Below, in pieces: positions 26,471-35,463 of a DNA stretch of 64,000 nt. Both the position numbers and the translations under genes were made by a program. The notes beneath the pieces were generated by a model. It saw only the letters and a program-made list of their open reading frames with translations. It was not told where the DNA came from and made no database searches. Each line of letters begins with the position of its first letter. Position 1 is the first letter of the stretch. Source of the DNA: Pedobacter sp. JY14-1 (GTDB lineage Bacteria; Bacteroidota; Bacteroidia; Sphingobacteriales; Sphingobacteriaceae); the NCBI RefSeq assembly GCF_029269825.1, contig NZ_JARJHU010000008.1, positions 1-64,000 of the forward strand, written 5' to 3'.

Positions 26471-27325
26471 TCAGCCGCGATAAGGAAGGCTGAACCAAAA
26501 CTCCGAGCCCTCGCCCTCACGACTGGATACACCAATCTGGCCACTGTGCTTCCTGATGATGTCCGCACAGATAAACAGCCCCAACCCCAGTCCGGGTACC
26601 TTTTTACCTCCGTCCGTATCTACACGGTAAAACTGATCAAACACCTGCTGCTGCTTATGTTCCGGGATACCCATTCCATGGTCTGTTACCTTTACCACTA
26701 TCTGCCCCTCAACAAGCCGCGTCTGCAACTTCACATACTTCTCTCCGGGCGAATACTTCACCGCATTCGTCAGCAGGTTATTCATGACCTGCTCAATGCG
26801 TTCGCGGTCACCATAAGCCACAGGCTCCGACGGATCAGTATCCAGTTCTGTTACGAAATCTGTATGTGCAGCTTTAAGATTCGCCATACATACCCTCGCA
26901 GACTCATTAATGTCAAAGTCATTCATCAGGCAATGCAACGTACCCAATCCCGCCCTGGTACCGTCCAGCAAATCCGAGATCAGGTGAGTGATCCGGTCAA
27001 GCTGAACGTCCATTTTCTCTATTGTCGATAAGAGCGTATGCTGTTCCTCCCTGCTCAGCTTCATACCCATCATCTGCAGATAAGCCTTTAATACAGTTAC
27101 CGGCGATTTCAGTTCATGTACCGCCATGTGCACAAAGTCCTCATGGCTCTTCTCACGTGATAGTTGCTGCGCATACTTCAGTTCCAGTTCCCTTAAGCGG
27201 CGCTGGTCCCGCAATTCCTGTTCCCGTACATGCTTTACCAATATCCTGTAATTCGGAAACAACTGATGACGACGCATGGCAAGTCTTTTCAAAGTCATAT
27301 CCTCAACGGTTAAATGATTGATCAA
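26471..27325 (-). CDS. Orphan sensor histidine kinase without a recognisable sensor domain
   Basis: A 284-residue kinase: a basic, coiled-coil-like N-terminus of about 60 residues, a dimerisation helix with the phospho-accepting His in FVHMAVHELKSPVTVLK, then HATPase with N box MNNLLTNAVKYSPG, G1 DHGMGIP and G2 PGLGLGLFICADIIRKHSG. No membrane segment, PAS, GAF or HAMP domain is seen and no response regulator adjoins. It may be a cytosolic kinase sensing through partners. It lies on the minus strand 45 bp after the 720-residue glycosidase-like gene. Confidence 0.88.
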   Translation of the reverse strand: MINHLTVEDMTLKRLAMRRHQLFPNYRILVKHVREQELRDQRRLRELELKYAQQLSREKSHEDFVHMAVHELKSPVTVLKAYLQMMGMKLSREEQHTLLSTIEKMDVQLDRITHLISDLLDGTRAGLGTLHCLMNDFDINESARVCMANLKAAHTDFVTELDTDPSEPVAYGDRERIEQVMNNLLTNAVKYSPGEKYVKLQTRLVEGQIVVKVTDHGMGIPEHKQQQVFDQFYRVDTDGGKKVPGLGLGLFICADIIRKHSGQIGVSSREGEGSEFWFSLPYRG

Positions 27326-27370
27326 TTCAAAAATAGCAAAAAAATATACCTTTCAGGAAAATAAAATTTA

Positions 27371-29533
27371 TCACCACTTTATACGAACGTGCACTCCTTC
27401 AGGATGATTATCAAAACCCAGAAAAAGCGTTCCCGAACGTGCGTCCCATTCGGATTTTCCGGCAAGCGCAGCAGCTTTGCCATCCAGTTCGACACTGACC
27501 GGCGCTTCAGGCAGTAAAATCCGCATGGCATTTACCGTATTAGCCGGACTCTTGCATACAAATTCGTAAGCTCTTTCGGAATGTTGCTCTTCATATACCC
27601 TCGATGCCGCGGCCAGTACCTGAGGTCTTTTTAAATCCTTTACGCGTTGCAGATTGTACACAAAGCCCTGTTCTCCAGGCATGACCACTTTATCTTCAAC
27701 AACCGGTAAGGCTGGGTCAAAAAGATCGATTACCGGGCCCCTGATATGGTAAGGTTCCGATCCTTCCTGTTCATCCAGAACGGCCACAATATCATATGCA
27801 CCGCGTCTCAGGTAGAGGCTGTTCTTAAAGACCAGCTTGCCGGCTTTTGCGTCTGTTTCGAAGGCCCGGGCAAGCACTTTCAGGAATCCGGCATCTCCGC
27901 CCTTATTCAATACAAACTCCTTAGGGTCCTGCCGGATGACATGTACGGTACCCTTTCCGTAAGTAAAACGCTCACCAGTATCAGTATGGCGACCCATCAT
28001 CGCAAACAGGTGCGTCGACGGCGACTGATAATTCATCCCCTTACTGTTCCACCACTCCATTACCGACTGATAAGGATCTTTATCCGCCCCGCAATACACC
28101 AGCACACCGCCCTGTTTTACCCAGTCTGCCAGGTGACGGTGCACTTCTTCCCCATAAGGTTTCATGTTTGCATAGCTCATGACCAGCACCCGGATGTCTT
28201 TCAGCGTATTCCTGAAGCCCAGGTTTTCCATATGTACAGTTTGTACCGGCACCCCGTTTTTCAACAGGGGCAGCGTCTGTCCGTAAAAATTGGAGAACTG
28301 CGGGTCGTCATATCCCTTATGCTCAGGGAACCGCTGGAACATCAGGCTGTTTCCCATAAGTACCCCGATACTGTTTATACCAGTTACCCGGTCGGGGGCA
28401 AGCGGCATGTCGTTCAATGCATTGACCATTACCTGCATCTGGGTAGCATAATATTTCGGGATCAGCACTTCCCCTCCCCCGTTCGCCAGCTTATAGGGTC
28501 TGGTATAAATCCTTTCGGGCCAGGGCATTACTTCATAATTATTGACCATCGGGTAAAGGAGCTTTGCCGTAAAGGTAGCCTGGTAATTGCGCTTGTAATC
28601 GCCCCAGTCACGCGGCCAGTCTTCAATCGGGTCTGTCAGAAAATACATTTTACGTCCGGTAGGTGCGGTCATCGACACCATAGAGCCATATTCCAGAAAG
28701 GCATTCTCAAACACCCGTTCCAGCCGTTTTCCGTTGTAGTAAGTAGGCTCGCGCGAAGTGCCCGTCCATACTTGCGCAATATAACCGTCAATTCCGGGTA
28801 GGGAAGCAAGGCTTGCCTCCGGGCTCACAATGCGCCACGAGGCATAATTGATCAGTGAATGGGTAGCAATATATACCTTGATATCTTTCCCTGCGCGCTT
28901 TCCGTAAGTTTTCGCATATTCCGATACTTCTCTGATCGCATTGTAATACAGCTGATATTTCAGCTTATTAGACAAATACGTATTTTCTGCCGACTCATGC
29001 TGTGGTCGCCAGTCAAATCCGTAAAACTTCTTCCATTCCTGTTTTAATACCTCGCTGTAGCCCGCACGTGCCCAGAACTCAGGCTCCTCAAGAAAAATAG
29101 ACGTAATCCCTGCATCAATCACCCTTTTGATAATTCCGGTTTTCATATAATCCAGGAAAGATGCCACAGGTACGATGTAAGGCACCCCGCCGCCGTGCCA
29201 GATCACTTTCCCGTCACGTTCCACCTGTCCGATGTCCTGGTGGTTTTTACCGTCCCACCGGCCCAGAAAGTAATCCTGATATTCTCCCCATGCAATCCCG
29301 GTCATGAATTGTGTATTGTAGCCCTTATTCCGCCAGCTGGCGACCCTTTGTTCAAAAGTCATATCCTTATGATCTCTCGCACCATATACGATCGCAATAT
29401 CTGAGCGCACATCAATCTCCGGCCTCCATGCACTTCCTGTTTGAAACGCAGTCCTTTCCCTGGGCGTGATTTTCTGCCCCATTGCCATACCGGCAGCCAG
29501 GACCAGTCCCAGCAGCAAAATCTCCTTCTTCAT
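27371..29533 (-). CDS. Exported glycosidase-like protein of unassigned family
   Basis: A 720-residue protein with a signal peptide (MKKEILLLGLVLAAGMAMGQ). Residues 40-400 look like a TIM barrel, with IFLEEPEFWARAGYSEVLK holding a candidate acid/base Glu and WTGTSREPTYYNGK. Residues 400-570 resemble the GATase-like domain of GH42/GHA-type proteins (VLVMSYANMKP, WVKQGGVLVYCG). A C-terminal beta-sandwich follows. I cannot place it in a numbered family. It is 4 bp behind the GH5-like gene, so the two are one operon and probably share a substrate. Confidence 0.6.
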   Translation of the reverse strand: MKKEILLLGLVLAAGMAMGQKITPRERTAFQTGSAWRPEIDVRSDIAIVYGARDHKDMTFEQRVASWRNKGYNTQFMTGIAWGEYQDYFLGRWDGKNHQDIGQVERDGKVIWHGGGVPYIVPVASFLDYMKTGIIKRVIDAGITSIFLEEPEFWARAGYSEVLKQEWKKFYGFDWRPQHESAENTYLSNKLKYQLYYNAIREVSEYAKTYGKRAGKDIKVYIATHSLINYASWRIVSPEASLASLPGIDGYIAQVWTGTSREPTYYNGKRLERVFENAFLEYGSMVSMTAPTGRKMYFLTDPIEDWPRDWGDYKRNYQATFTAKLLYPMVNNYEVMPWPERIYTRPYKLANGGGEVLIPKYYATQMQVMVNALNDMPLAPDRVTGINSIGVLMGNSLMFQRFPEHKGYDDPQFSNFYGQTLPLLKNGVPVQTVHMENLGFRNTLKDIRVLVMSYANMKPYGEEVHRHLADWVKQGGVLVYCGADKDPYQSVMEWWNSKGMNYQSPSTHLFAMMGRHTDTGERFTYGKGTVHVIRQDPKEFVLNKGGDAGFLKVLARAFETDAKAGKLVFKNSLYLRRGAYDIVAVLDEQEGSEPYHIRGPVIDLFDPALPVVEDKVVMPGEQGFVYNLQRVKDLKRPQVLAAASRVYEEQHSERAYEFVCKSPANTVNAMRILLPEAPVSVELDGKAAALAGKSEWDARSGTLFLGFDNHPEGVHVRIKW

Positions 29534-29537
29534 TTCC

Positions 29538-30626
29538 CTATTTCTTTGTCAGCGACCGGATCAGATCCGTTTCCTCTTTCTTGTAAGGGCTGCCGTCCTT
29601 TCGGAAGATCTCATGAAACCAGAGCTTAGGCTCTGAACCATCACTGACCGGCTCATCCCAGGCATATTTGGTATTGGTCTTGCCATCCACAAGGCCCCAG
29701 TTGATCGCCATGATCTTCTGCTTGTTCAGCATCGGTAAAATGGTCTGAAACGTACTGCCATTGCGCCTGGCCATATATTCTGTACAGATTAGCGGACGTC
29801 CTTCCTTCTTCAGCCCGTCAATACGTTTCTGATGGACCGCCACCACGTCGTAACTATGGTAGGTAATCACATCGCTGTTGGCTATCTGGAATTCGTTCAG
29901 TGCTGTCAGCTTATCGTCCCATACTCCTGCAGAGAGTGGCTGCGATGGATTAACTTCTCGCGCCCAGCTAAACACAGCCTTCAGCAAAGGCAGCGATTTC
30001 GACCCGTTACCCGAATTCCCCGGCTCGTTGTACAGGTCCCAAAGCAGTATGCGCCTGTCTTTACTGAAGGTCTTGAGCACATCCTGCACGTATTCCTTAA
30101 GGTAGCCCCATTGCTGCGCATCATCATGCACCGGTTTGAACGGGCTTCTAACCCAACCTGAATTGTGTACACCTGGCTTTGGTTCCGGCTGCCTGCCTGT
30201 TGCGCCATCTGCATTCCAGCAATCATCGAAGAACACAAAAAGTGGTTTAATATGATGCTTGTCTGCGATGGACAGGAAGGTCTTCATGCGTTCCTTAAAA
30301 CCTGCCGGGTCCTGCTTCCAGGCCATATCGTGCAGGTACACGCGCAACGTGGTCAGTCCAATCCCTTCCGCCCATCCCAGTTCCTTGTCGATCTCCCTGG
30401 GATTGAAGGTTTCCTTCTGCCAGAATTCAAGTTGGTTAATGGCAGACGCAGGAGTATAGTTTGCGCCGGCCCGCCAGGGCTCCCCGGCATACCAGGCATT
30501 CGCTTTCTGAACGCTCCAGCGTTGCGCTGTCTGCGCAAGGGCCTCATTATCCAGGAAAATGGCCAGGGACATACCCGCCAGAAGCAAGCTCAGCGAGAAA
30601 AGGTTCTTTTTCATCATCGGTTTCAT
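29538..30626 (-). CDS. Exported GH5-like glycoside hydrolase (clan GH-A)
   Basis: A protein of about 362 residues. A signal peptide ends around NEALAQ, then a (beta/alpha)8 barrel follows. It has ILLWDLYNEPGNSG, the strand-4 Asn-Glu acid/base pair of clan GH-A, and RPLICTEYMARR, the strand-7 nucleophile Glu. The nearest families are GH5 (mannanase/cellulase-like) or a related GH-A family. I took 30626 as the start (MKPMMKKNLFS); 30617 is equally possible, and a longer version from 30671 lacks a sensible signal. It heads a minus-strand operon with the 720-residue protein. Confidence 0.75.
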   Translation of the reverse strand: MKPMMKKNLFSLSLLLAGMSLAIFLDNEALAQTAQRWSVQKANAWYAGEPWRAGANYTPASAINQLEFWQKETFNPREIDKELGWAEGIGLTTLRVYLHDMAWKQDPAGFKERMKTFLSIADKHHIKPLFVFFDDCWNADGATGRQPEPKPGVHNSGWVRSPFKPVHDDAQQWGYLKEYVQDVLKTFSKDRRILLWDLYNEPGNSGNGSKSLPLLKAVFSWAREVNPSQPLSAGVWDDKLTALNEFQIANSDVITYHSYDVVAVHQKRIDGLKKEGRPLICTEYMARRNGSTFQTILPMLNKQKIMAINWGLVDGKTNTKYAWDEPVSDGSEPKLWFHEIFRKDGSPYKKEETDLIRSLTKK

Positions 30627-30716
30627 TTGGTTGTAAGTAAACGAATGTAACAATAGCATCTGTGATTTCATACTTCTCTTTTCAATTGGTTGCAGATCCG
30701 TACTGAACCTATCCCT

Positions 30717-30792
30717 GACGCACCCTTGACCTACCTTTCACGCACCATTGACGCACCCTTAACGCACCTTCTGGGTGCGACAACGCACCGTT
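30717..30792. repeat. 11-bp-period repeat array between GH5-like gene and sirtuin gene
   Basis: Five contiguous 11-mers run from 30717 to 30771: GACGCACCCTT, GACCTACCTTT, CACGCACCATT, GACGCACCCTT and AACGCACCTTC. An inverted core GGTGCG (30774-30779) and a further direct unit AACGCACCGTT (30782-30792) follow. GGTGCG can pair with CGCACC on either side (30763-30768 or 30784-30789), giving two alternative hairpins. The array lies in the divergent gap between two genes. Period and layout match the array at 591-701, but the unit sequence is different. Confidence 0.85.
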
Positions 30793-30845
30793 AATGGTCC
30801 GCCGGTACTGCATGGCATTACCATTCAAAACAAGTATCTTTCGGA

Positions 30846-31526
30846 ATGAAAAAAATAGTGGTACTTACCGGTGCAGGGATCAGCGCCGAGAGCGGGCTGA
30901 AGACATTCCGGGATACCGACGGGCTTTGGGAAGGCCACAAGATAGAGGATGTTGCCACACCAGAGGCCTGGCACCGCGATCCGGAACTGGTGCAACAATT
31001 TTATAATGAACGTCGTAAAGACGTGCTGGCGGCTGAGCCTAATGATGCCCACAAAGCACTGGCTAAACTCGAGGAAAAATATGAAGTACATATCATCACC
31101 CAAAACATAGACAACCTCCATGAACGCGGAGGTTCTTCCAACGTCCTGCACCTGCATGGAGTAATTACCAGATCACAATCCGACGCAGACCCGGGCCTGA
31201 CTTACCCGATAAATGGCTGGGAATTGAAGATGACCGACCTTTGTGCACACGGACTTCCGCTGAGGCCACATGTAGTCTGGTTTGGAGAAGATGTGCCGAA
31301 CCTGAGAAAGGCTGCCGCGCTTTGCCTTCAGGCAGATGTATTTGCGGTCATCGGCACTTCCCTGAATGTATATCCTGCGGCCGGACTGACGGATTATGCA
31401 CCTTATGATTCGGTAAAATACATCATTGACCGTAAAATACCGTATGTCAGCGGCAATTTTAAGAAGATTGAAGCGCCCGCAACAGCAGGCGTGTCCCAAA
31501 TGGTAAATGAGCTGCTGGCTTTCTGA
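30846..31526 (+). CDS. cobB: Sir2-family NAD-dependent deacylase, zinc-less
   Basis: A 226-residue sirtuin: NAD loop LTGAGISAESGLKTFRD, ITQNIDNLHERGG, and the catalytic His104 in LHLHGV. Tyr53 and Arg56 (FYNERR) match the acyl-binding Tyr-x-x-Arg of class III sirtuins such as SIRT5 and CobB, which suggests desuccinylase or demalonylase activity. The four zinc cysteines normally found between the His region and VVWFGE are missing; only one Cys is present there. The gene symbol is by similarity. It follows a repeat array and precedes trhO. Confidence 0.88.
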   Translation: MKKIVVLTGAGISAESGLKTFRDTDGLWEGHKIEDVATPEAWHRDPELVQQFYNERRKDVLAAEPNDAHKALAKLEEKYEVHIITQNIDNLHERGGSSNVLHLHGVITRSQSDADPGLTYPINGWELKMTDLCAHGLPLRPHVVWFGEDVPNLRKAAALCLQADVFAVIGTSLNVYPAAGLTDYAPYDSVKYIIDRKIPYVSGNFKKIEAPATAGVSQMVNELLAF

Positions 31527-31541
31527 GCCGTGAACGGTTTC

Positions 31542-31572
31542 TTGAACAAAAGGAATATAATCTTTATCTTTG
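31542..31572 (+). promoter_or_regulatory. Promoter of trhO and the downstream PUL regulator
   Basis: TTG (31542-31544), a 20-base spacer, and TATCTTTG (31565-31572), a full match to the Bacteroidota sigma-A consensus. The predicted transcript starts near 31579, about 33 nt before the trhO start, and could continue into the overlapping regulator gene. Confidence 0.7.
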
Positions 31573-31611
31573 CACCGCATTAAACGCCGTTTGCAGCGGT
31601 ATCAATGAAAA

Positions 31612-32544
31612 ATGACAGCATTTCAGACATTACTTTACTATTGCTATACGCCTATAGCTGAGGCAGAACAGTTTGCTGCCGACCATCTGGCTTTTTGTAA
31701 ATCGCTTAACCTCACCGGCCGCATCATCGTGGCCGATGAAGGCCTGAATGGCACCGTTTCCGGTACCCGTGAAGCTTGCGCGGCCTATATGGCGGCAATC
31801 AGGGCCGATGAACGCTTTGACAGACTGGAGTTCAAGATCGACGATGTGGAAGAGCCTTCCTTCATCAAGATGCACTGCCGCTACAAGGCAGAGATCGTCC
31901 ATTCAGGACTACGTGATCCGCATATCATTAATCCCAATCAGCGCACGGGCAAACACCTGGAGCCAACCGAGTTCCGGGATATGCTGGATCGTGACGACGT
32001 CGTGGTGCTGGATGTGCGCTCCAATTATGAGCACAACCTGGGCCGTTTTAAAAATGCAGTAACGCTGGATATTGACAACTTCAGGGACTTCCCGGAAAAG
32101 ATCAATGAACTCGCACAGTATAAAGACAAAAAGGTATTGACCTATTGCACCGGCGGCATCAAATGCGAGAAAGCTTCTGCGCTATTGCTCCACCACGGCT
32201 TCAGTGATGTATACCAGTTACATGGTGGCATTATTAAGTACGGGAAGGAAGCAGGTGGCGAGAACTTTGAAGGAAAATGCTACGTATTTGACAACAGGGT
32301 TGCAGTTGACGTGAACAGGGTGAACCCGACAGTAGTATCTACCTGCAGGAATTGCGGCAGGACAACTCCCAAAATGATCAACTGCGCAAACCCTGAATGC
32401 AATGAGCACTTTACACAGTGCGACCAATGTGGCGAAGAACTCCAGGGATGCTGTTCTGTGGAATGTACCACACATCCGCGAAAGCGTACCTACGACGGCA
32501 CAGGTTATTATGTGAAGGTACCGCAGCCGGTAAACAAGGCATGA
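31612..32544 (+). CDS. trhO: tRNA uridine(34) hydroxylase (rhodanese-related)
   Basis: A 310-residue protein of the YceA/TrhO family. The N-terminal acylphosphatase-like domain covers about 1-100. The rhodanese domain follows with the active-site loop LTYCTGGIKCEKAS, then a C-terminal Cys-rich module (CRNCGRTTPK, CANPECNEHF, CDQCGEELQGCC) that probably binds zinc. It hydroxylates C5 of uridine 34 in tRNAs, using prephenate or oxygen in studied homologues. Its last four bases overlap the start of the PUL regulator (ATGA), which couples translation modification to that gene. Confidence 0.93.
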   Translation: MTAFQTLLYYCYTPIAEAEQFAADHLAFCKSLNLTGRIIVADEGLNGTVSGTREACAAYMAAIRADERFDRLEFKIDDVEEPSFIKMHCRYKAEIVHSGLRDPHIINPNQRTGKHLEPTEFRDMLDRDDVVVLDVRSNYEHNLGRFKNAVTLDIDNFRDFPEKINELAQYKDKKVLTYCTGGIKCEKASALLLHHGFSDVYQLHGGIIKYGKEAGGENFEGKCYVFDNRVAVDVNRVNPTVVSTCRNCGRTTPKMINCANPECNEHFTQCDQCGEELQGCCSVECTTHPRKRTYDGTGYYVKVPQPVNKA

Positions 32545-35435
32545 ATTTCCTGAGGCTGAAATACCTGGCCTTTCTCTTTCTTTTGTGCTTTTCGACAATT
32601 ACCGGCTCAGCGCAGGTCATCAAAAGCATTGGAGTACCCTATATCCAGAATTATCCCAAATCGGTCTATCTTTCAGGCAACCAGAACTGGTCTGTAACCA
32701 AGGACAAGCAGGGCGTGCTTTATTTTGGCAATGCACAGGGGCTGCTCAGCTACGATGGCCGGTACTGGGAACAGCATGAAATGCCCAACCGGCAGATCGT
32801 GCGGGCAGTGGCGGCCAGGGACGGACGCATTTATACCGGGGGTTTCGGCGAATTCGGCTACTGGTCTTACCGGGACAACAGGCTGGTATATACTTCGCTG
32901 ATAAAACTGATCCCTAAGCCGGATGCGATTAAAGATGAGGTCTGGAAGATCTATGCTGATGGTAAAAAAGTGATTTTCCAGTCTTTCAAATCGATTTTCA
33001 TTTATGAAGGAGGCCGCATTAGCGTGGTACGAAAGCCGGAGGGCTTCCTGTTCATGCACCAGTTAGGCGGCAAATACTATGTGGAGGTGCTGAACAAGGG
33101 CATCTTTGAACTGCAGCGAGACCAGTTGCTGCCTGTGAAGAACCAGGGTTCGGAGCATCCGGCGCTGGTCATGACGATACTGCCTTATCGCAACGGGCAG
33201 TGGCTGGTGGGTACGAGCAACGACGGCCTTTTTCTTTATGACGGGCAAAAGTTTACCCGCTTCGCCCCTGCAGTGAGTACATTCCTGAAAAGCTACCAAC
33301 TGAACAATGGCAATTTCATCATGGGCCGGTATTATGCCTTCGGAACCATACTGAACGGTGTGGTGATGATGGATGAGGAGGGCAATATGGTGCAGCAGAT
33401 GAATAAGACCAGCGGCCTGCAGAACAATACGGTGCTGAGCATGTTCACTGACAACGACCAAAACGTTTGGCTGGGATTGGATAATGGCATTGACCGCATT
33501 GAGCTGAATTCTCCGTTATATGCCTATTTTGACCAGAGCGGCCAGTTCGGAACCGTCTATTCAAGCCTGATCTATAAAGGGTTCATTTATCTTGGCACCA
33601 ACCAGGGTTTGTTTTATGCACCCTGGAAAGGAACAGGCGGCACCTATCATGCCTTCAATTTCCGTCTGGTGCCCGGCTCGCAGGGCCAGGTATGGAACCT
33701 GACTGAAATTGACGGCCAGTTATTCTGCGGACACAACAGAGGTACTTTCCGGGTAGAGGGTGATCGTTTTACCGGTATTTCCTATGCTGCGGGTGGCTGG
33801 ACGCTGAAAAAACTCCGTTCTAACCCAGAGTACCTGATCCAGGGGGCCTATAACGGCCTGGTGCTGTTCCGGAAAGATACCCGGGGGCAATGGGTCTTTT
33901 CCAGGGAAATCGCTGGTTTCCGTGAACCATCACGTTATGTGGAACAGGACGAGCGTGGTGATATCTGGGTAGCGCATGCCTATAAAGGATTGTACCGGCT
34001 GAGGCTTGATGAGGGCCTGACCAGGGTGGTCAGCAGCAATTATTACAGCCAGAGCAACGGCCTGCCGCAGGATTTCAACATCAATATCTTTTCATTGCAG
34101 AACAAGCTGGTCTTTTCCTCCGACCATGGGTTCTACACTTACGACGAGATCAGCAACCACTTTACGGCATACACCGCATTGAATAGGGCACTAGGCACTT
34201 TTGCCGCTTCCAACAAAATCATTGACGCAGGGCAAAACAAGTACTGGTTCATCAACCACGGCAAAACGGCCCTGGCGGATTTCTCAAAAACAGGCAGGAT
34301 CGATATAGATTCCAATACCTTCAGTGCACTGAACGGAAGAATGGTACAATATTATGAGAACATCAGCAGGATCGGGAACGGCATTTACCTGATCAGTGTG
34401 GATGACGGATTTGTGATCTATCACTCCGATAAGGGAGCTGCAGGGCAGGCTGTTCAACTACCAGCGGTGCTCGTCCGGAAAATCGAGGACATTACCGATA
34501 CACATGCCTTGCTGAGCGAGACAGGCAATAGCGGAATAAATATGGAAATCCCTTATTCCCGTAATAATATCCGGATCGCTTATGCCCTGCCCTGGTACCG
34601 CCAGGGGAAAGTAACATACCAGTATTACCTTGAGGGTTATTCGCGGCAATGGTCTGAATGGGAAACAGTATCGCAAAAGGATTTTACCAACCTGGGCCAG
34701 GGCAATTATGTGTTCAGCGTAAGGGCGAAGGTAAATGATCAGCTGATCAGCGAGATTACCCGTATAAAGTTTACTGTACTGCCCCCCTTTTATCTTAATG
34801 AATGGGCCATGTTGATTTATGCACTGATGGCGGCTGGTCTGCTACTGCTGGGCAGAAAGCTTTATGAGCGCAAACTTAGAAAAGATAGCCTGCTGATCAC
34901 CGAGCGTATGCAGGCTGAGCGTGACGAGGCTTTGCGGAAAGAGGCAGAAGCCAGCGAGCGTGAGATCATCAGGCTTCAGTCCGAAAAGCTTCAGGTTGAA
35001 CTGGACGGTAAGACCAGGGAACTGGCCAATTCGGCGATGAGCCTGGTGTATAAAAATGAATTGCTGCAGAAGATCAGCCAGGAGATACTGAAGCTGAAAG
35101 ACGCCAATGGGAACCTGCTGGGCGAAGACCAGTTGCGCAGGATACAGAAGGTGATCGATGAAGGCATGAACGACGAGCGGGACTGGAACCTTTTCGAGAA
35201 CAGTTTCAATGAGGCACATGAGAGTTTCTTCAAGAAGCTGAAGGCAAACCATCCTGATCTGGTCCCTAATGACCTGAAGCTTTGTGCTTATCTGCGCATG
35301 AATATGAGCAGTAAGGAAATGGCCTCATTGCTCAACATTTCATTGCGTGGTGTTGAAATCCGGCGTTACCGGCTGCGCAAGAAGCTTGAAGTACCTCATG
35401 ACAAGAACCTTTCAGAGTTCCTGATGGAGCTATAA
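32541..35435 (+). CDS. One-component Y_Y_Y sensor/LuxR-type regulator of the PUL
   Basis: A 964-residue membrane regulator. A signal or anchor sequence ends about residue 26 (FLFLLCFSTITGSAQ). A two-component-regulator propeller fills about 30-690. A Y_Y_Y domain at about 690-750 has TYQYYLEGYSRQWSEWE. One membrane helix lies at about 754-772 (WAMLIYALMAAGLLLLG), then a coiled coil, and a C-terminal LuxR/GerE-like helix-turn-helix (DLKLCAYLRMNMSSKEMASLLNISLRGVEIRRYRLR, in pieces). It senses an external glycan and binds DNA without a kinase. The start at 32541 overlaps trhO by ATGA. Confidence 0.9.
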   Translation: MNFLRLKYLAFLFLLCFSTITGSAQVIKSIGVPYIQNYPKSVYLSGNQNWSVTKDKQGVLYFGNAQGLLSYDGRYWEQHEMPNRQIVRAVAARDGRIYTGGFGEFGYWSYRDNRLVYTSLIKLIPKPDAIKDEVWKIYADGKKVIFQSFKSIFIYEGGRISVVRKPEGFLFMHQLGGKYYVEVLNKGIFELQRDQLLPVKNQGSEHPALVMTILPYRNGQWLVGTSNDGLFLYDGQKFTRFAPAVSTFLKSYQLNNGNFIMGRYYAFGTILNGVVMMDEEGNMVQQMNKTSGLQNNTVLSMFTDNDQNVWLGLDNGIDRIELNSPLYAYFDQSGQFGTVYSSLIYKGFIYLGTNQGLFYAPWKGTGGTYHAFNFRLVPGSQGQVWNLTEIDGQLFCGHNRGTFRVEGDRFTGISYAAGGWTLKKLRSNPEYLIQGAYNGLVLFRKDTRGQWVFSREIAGFREPSRYVEQDERGDIWVAHAYKGLYRLRLDEGLTRVVSSNYYSQSNGLPQDFNINIFSLQNKLVFSSDHGFYTYDEISNHFTAYTALNRALGTFAASNKIIDAGQNKYWFINHGKTALADFSKTGRIDIDSNTFSALNGRMVQYYENISRIGNGIYLISVDDGFVIYHSDKGAAGQAVQLPAVLVRKIEDITDTHALLSETGNSGINMEIPYSRNNIRIAYALPWYRQGKVTYQYYLEGYSRQWSEWETVSQKDFTNLGQGNYVFSVRAKVNDQLISEITRIKFTVLPPFYLNEWAMLIYALMAAGLLLLGRKLYERKLRKDSLLITERMQAERDEALRKEAEASEREIIRLQSEKLQVELDGKTRELANSAMSLVYKNELLQKISQEILKLKDANGNLLGEDQLRRIQKVIDEGMNDERDWNLFENSFNEAHESFFKKLKANHPDLVPNDLKLCAYLRMNMSSKEMASLLNISLRGVEIRRYRLRKKLEVPHDKNLSEFLMEL

Positions 35436-35463
35436 CACTACATCATTACCTCTCATACCCATC

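Noticed and set aside
32418..32540. Longer start for the PUL regulator within trhO
   Set aside because: It lies in another frame of trhO and removes the clean signal sequence; the ATGA overlap at 32541 is the better start.
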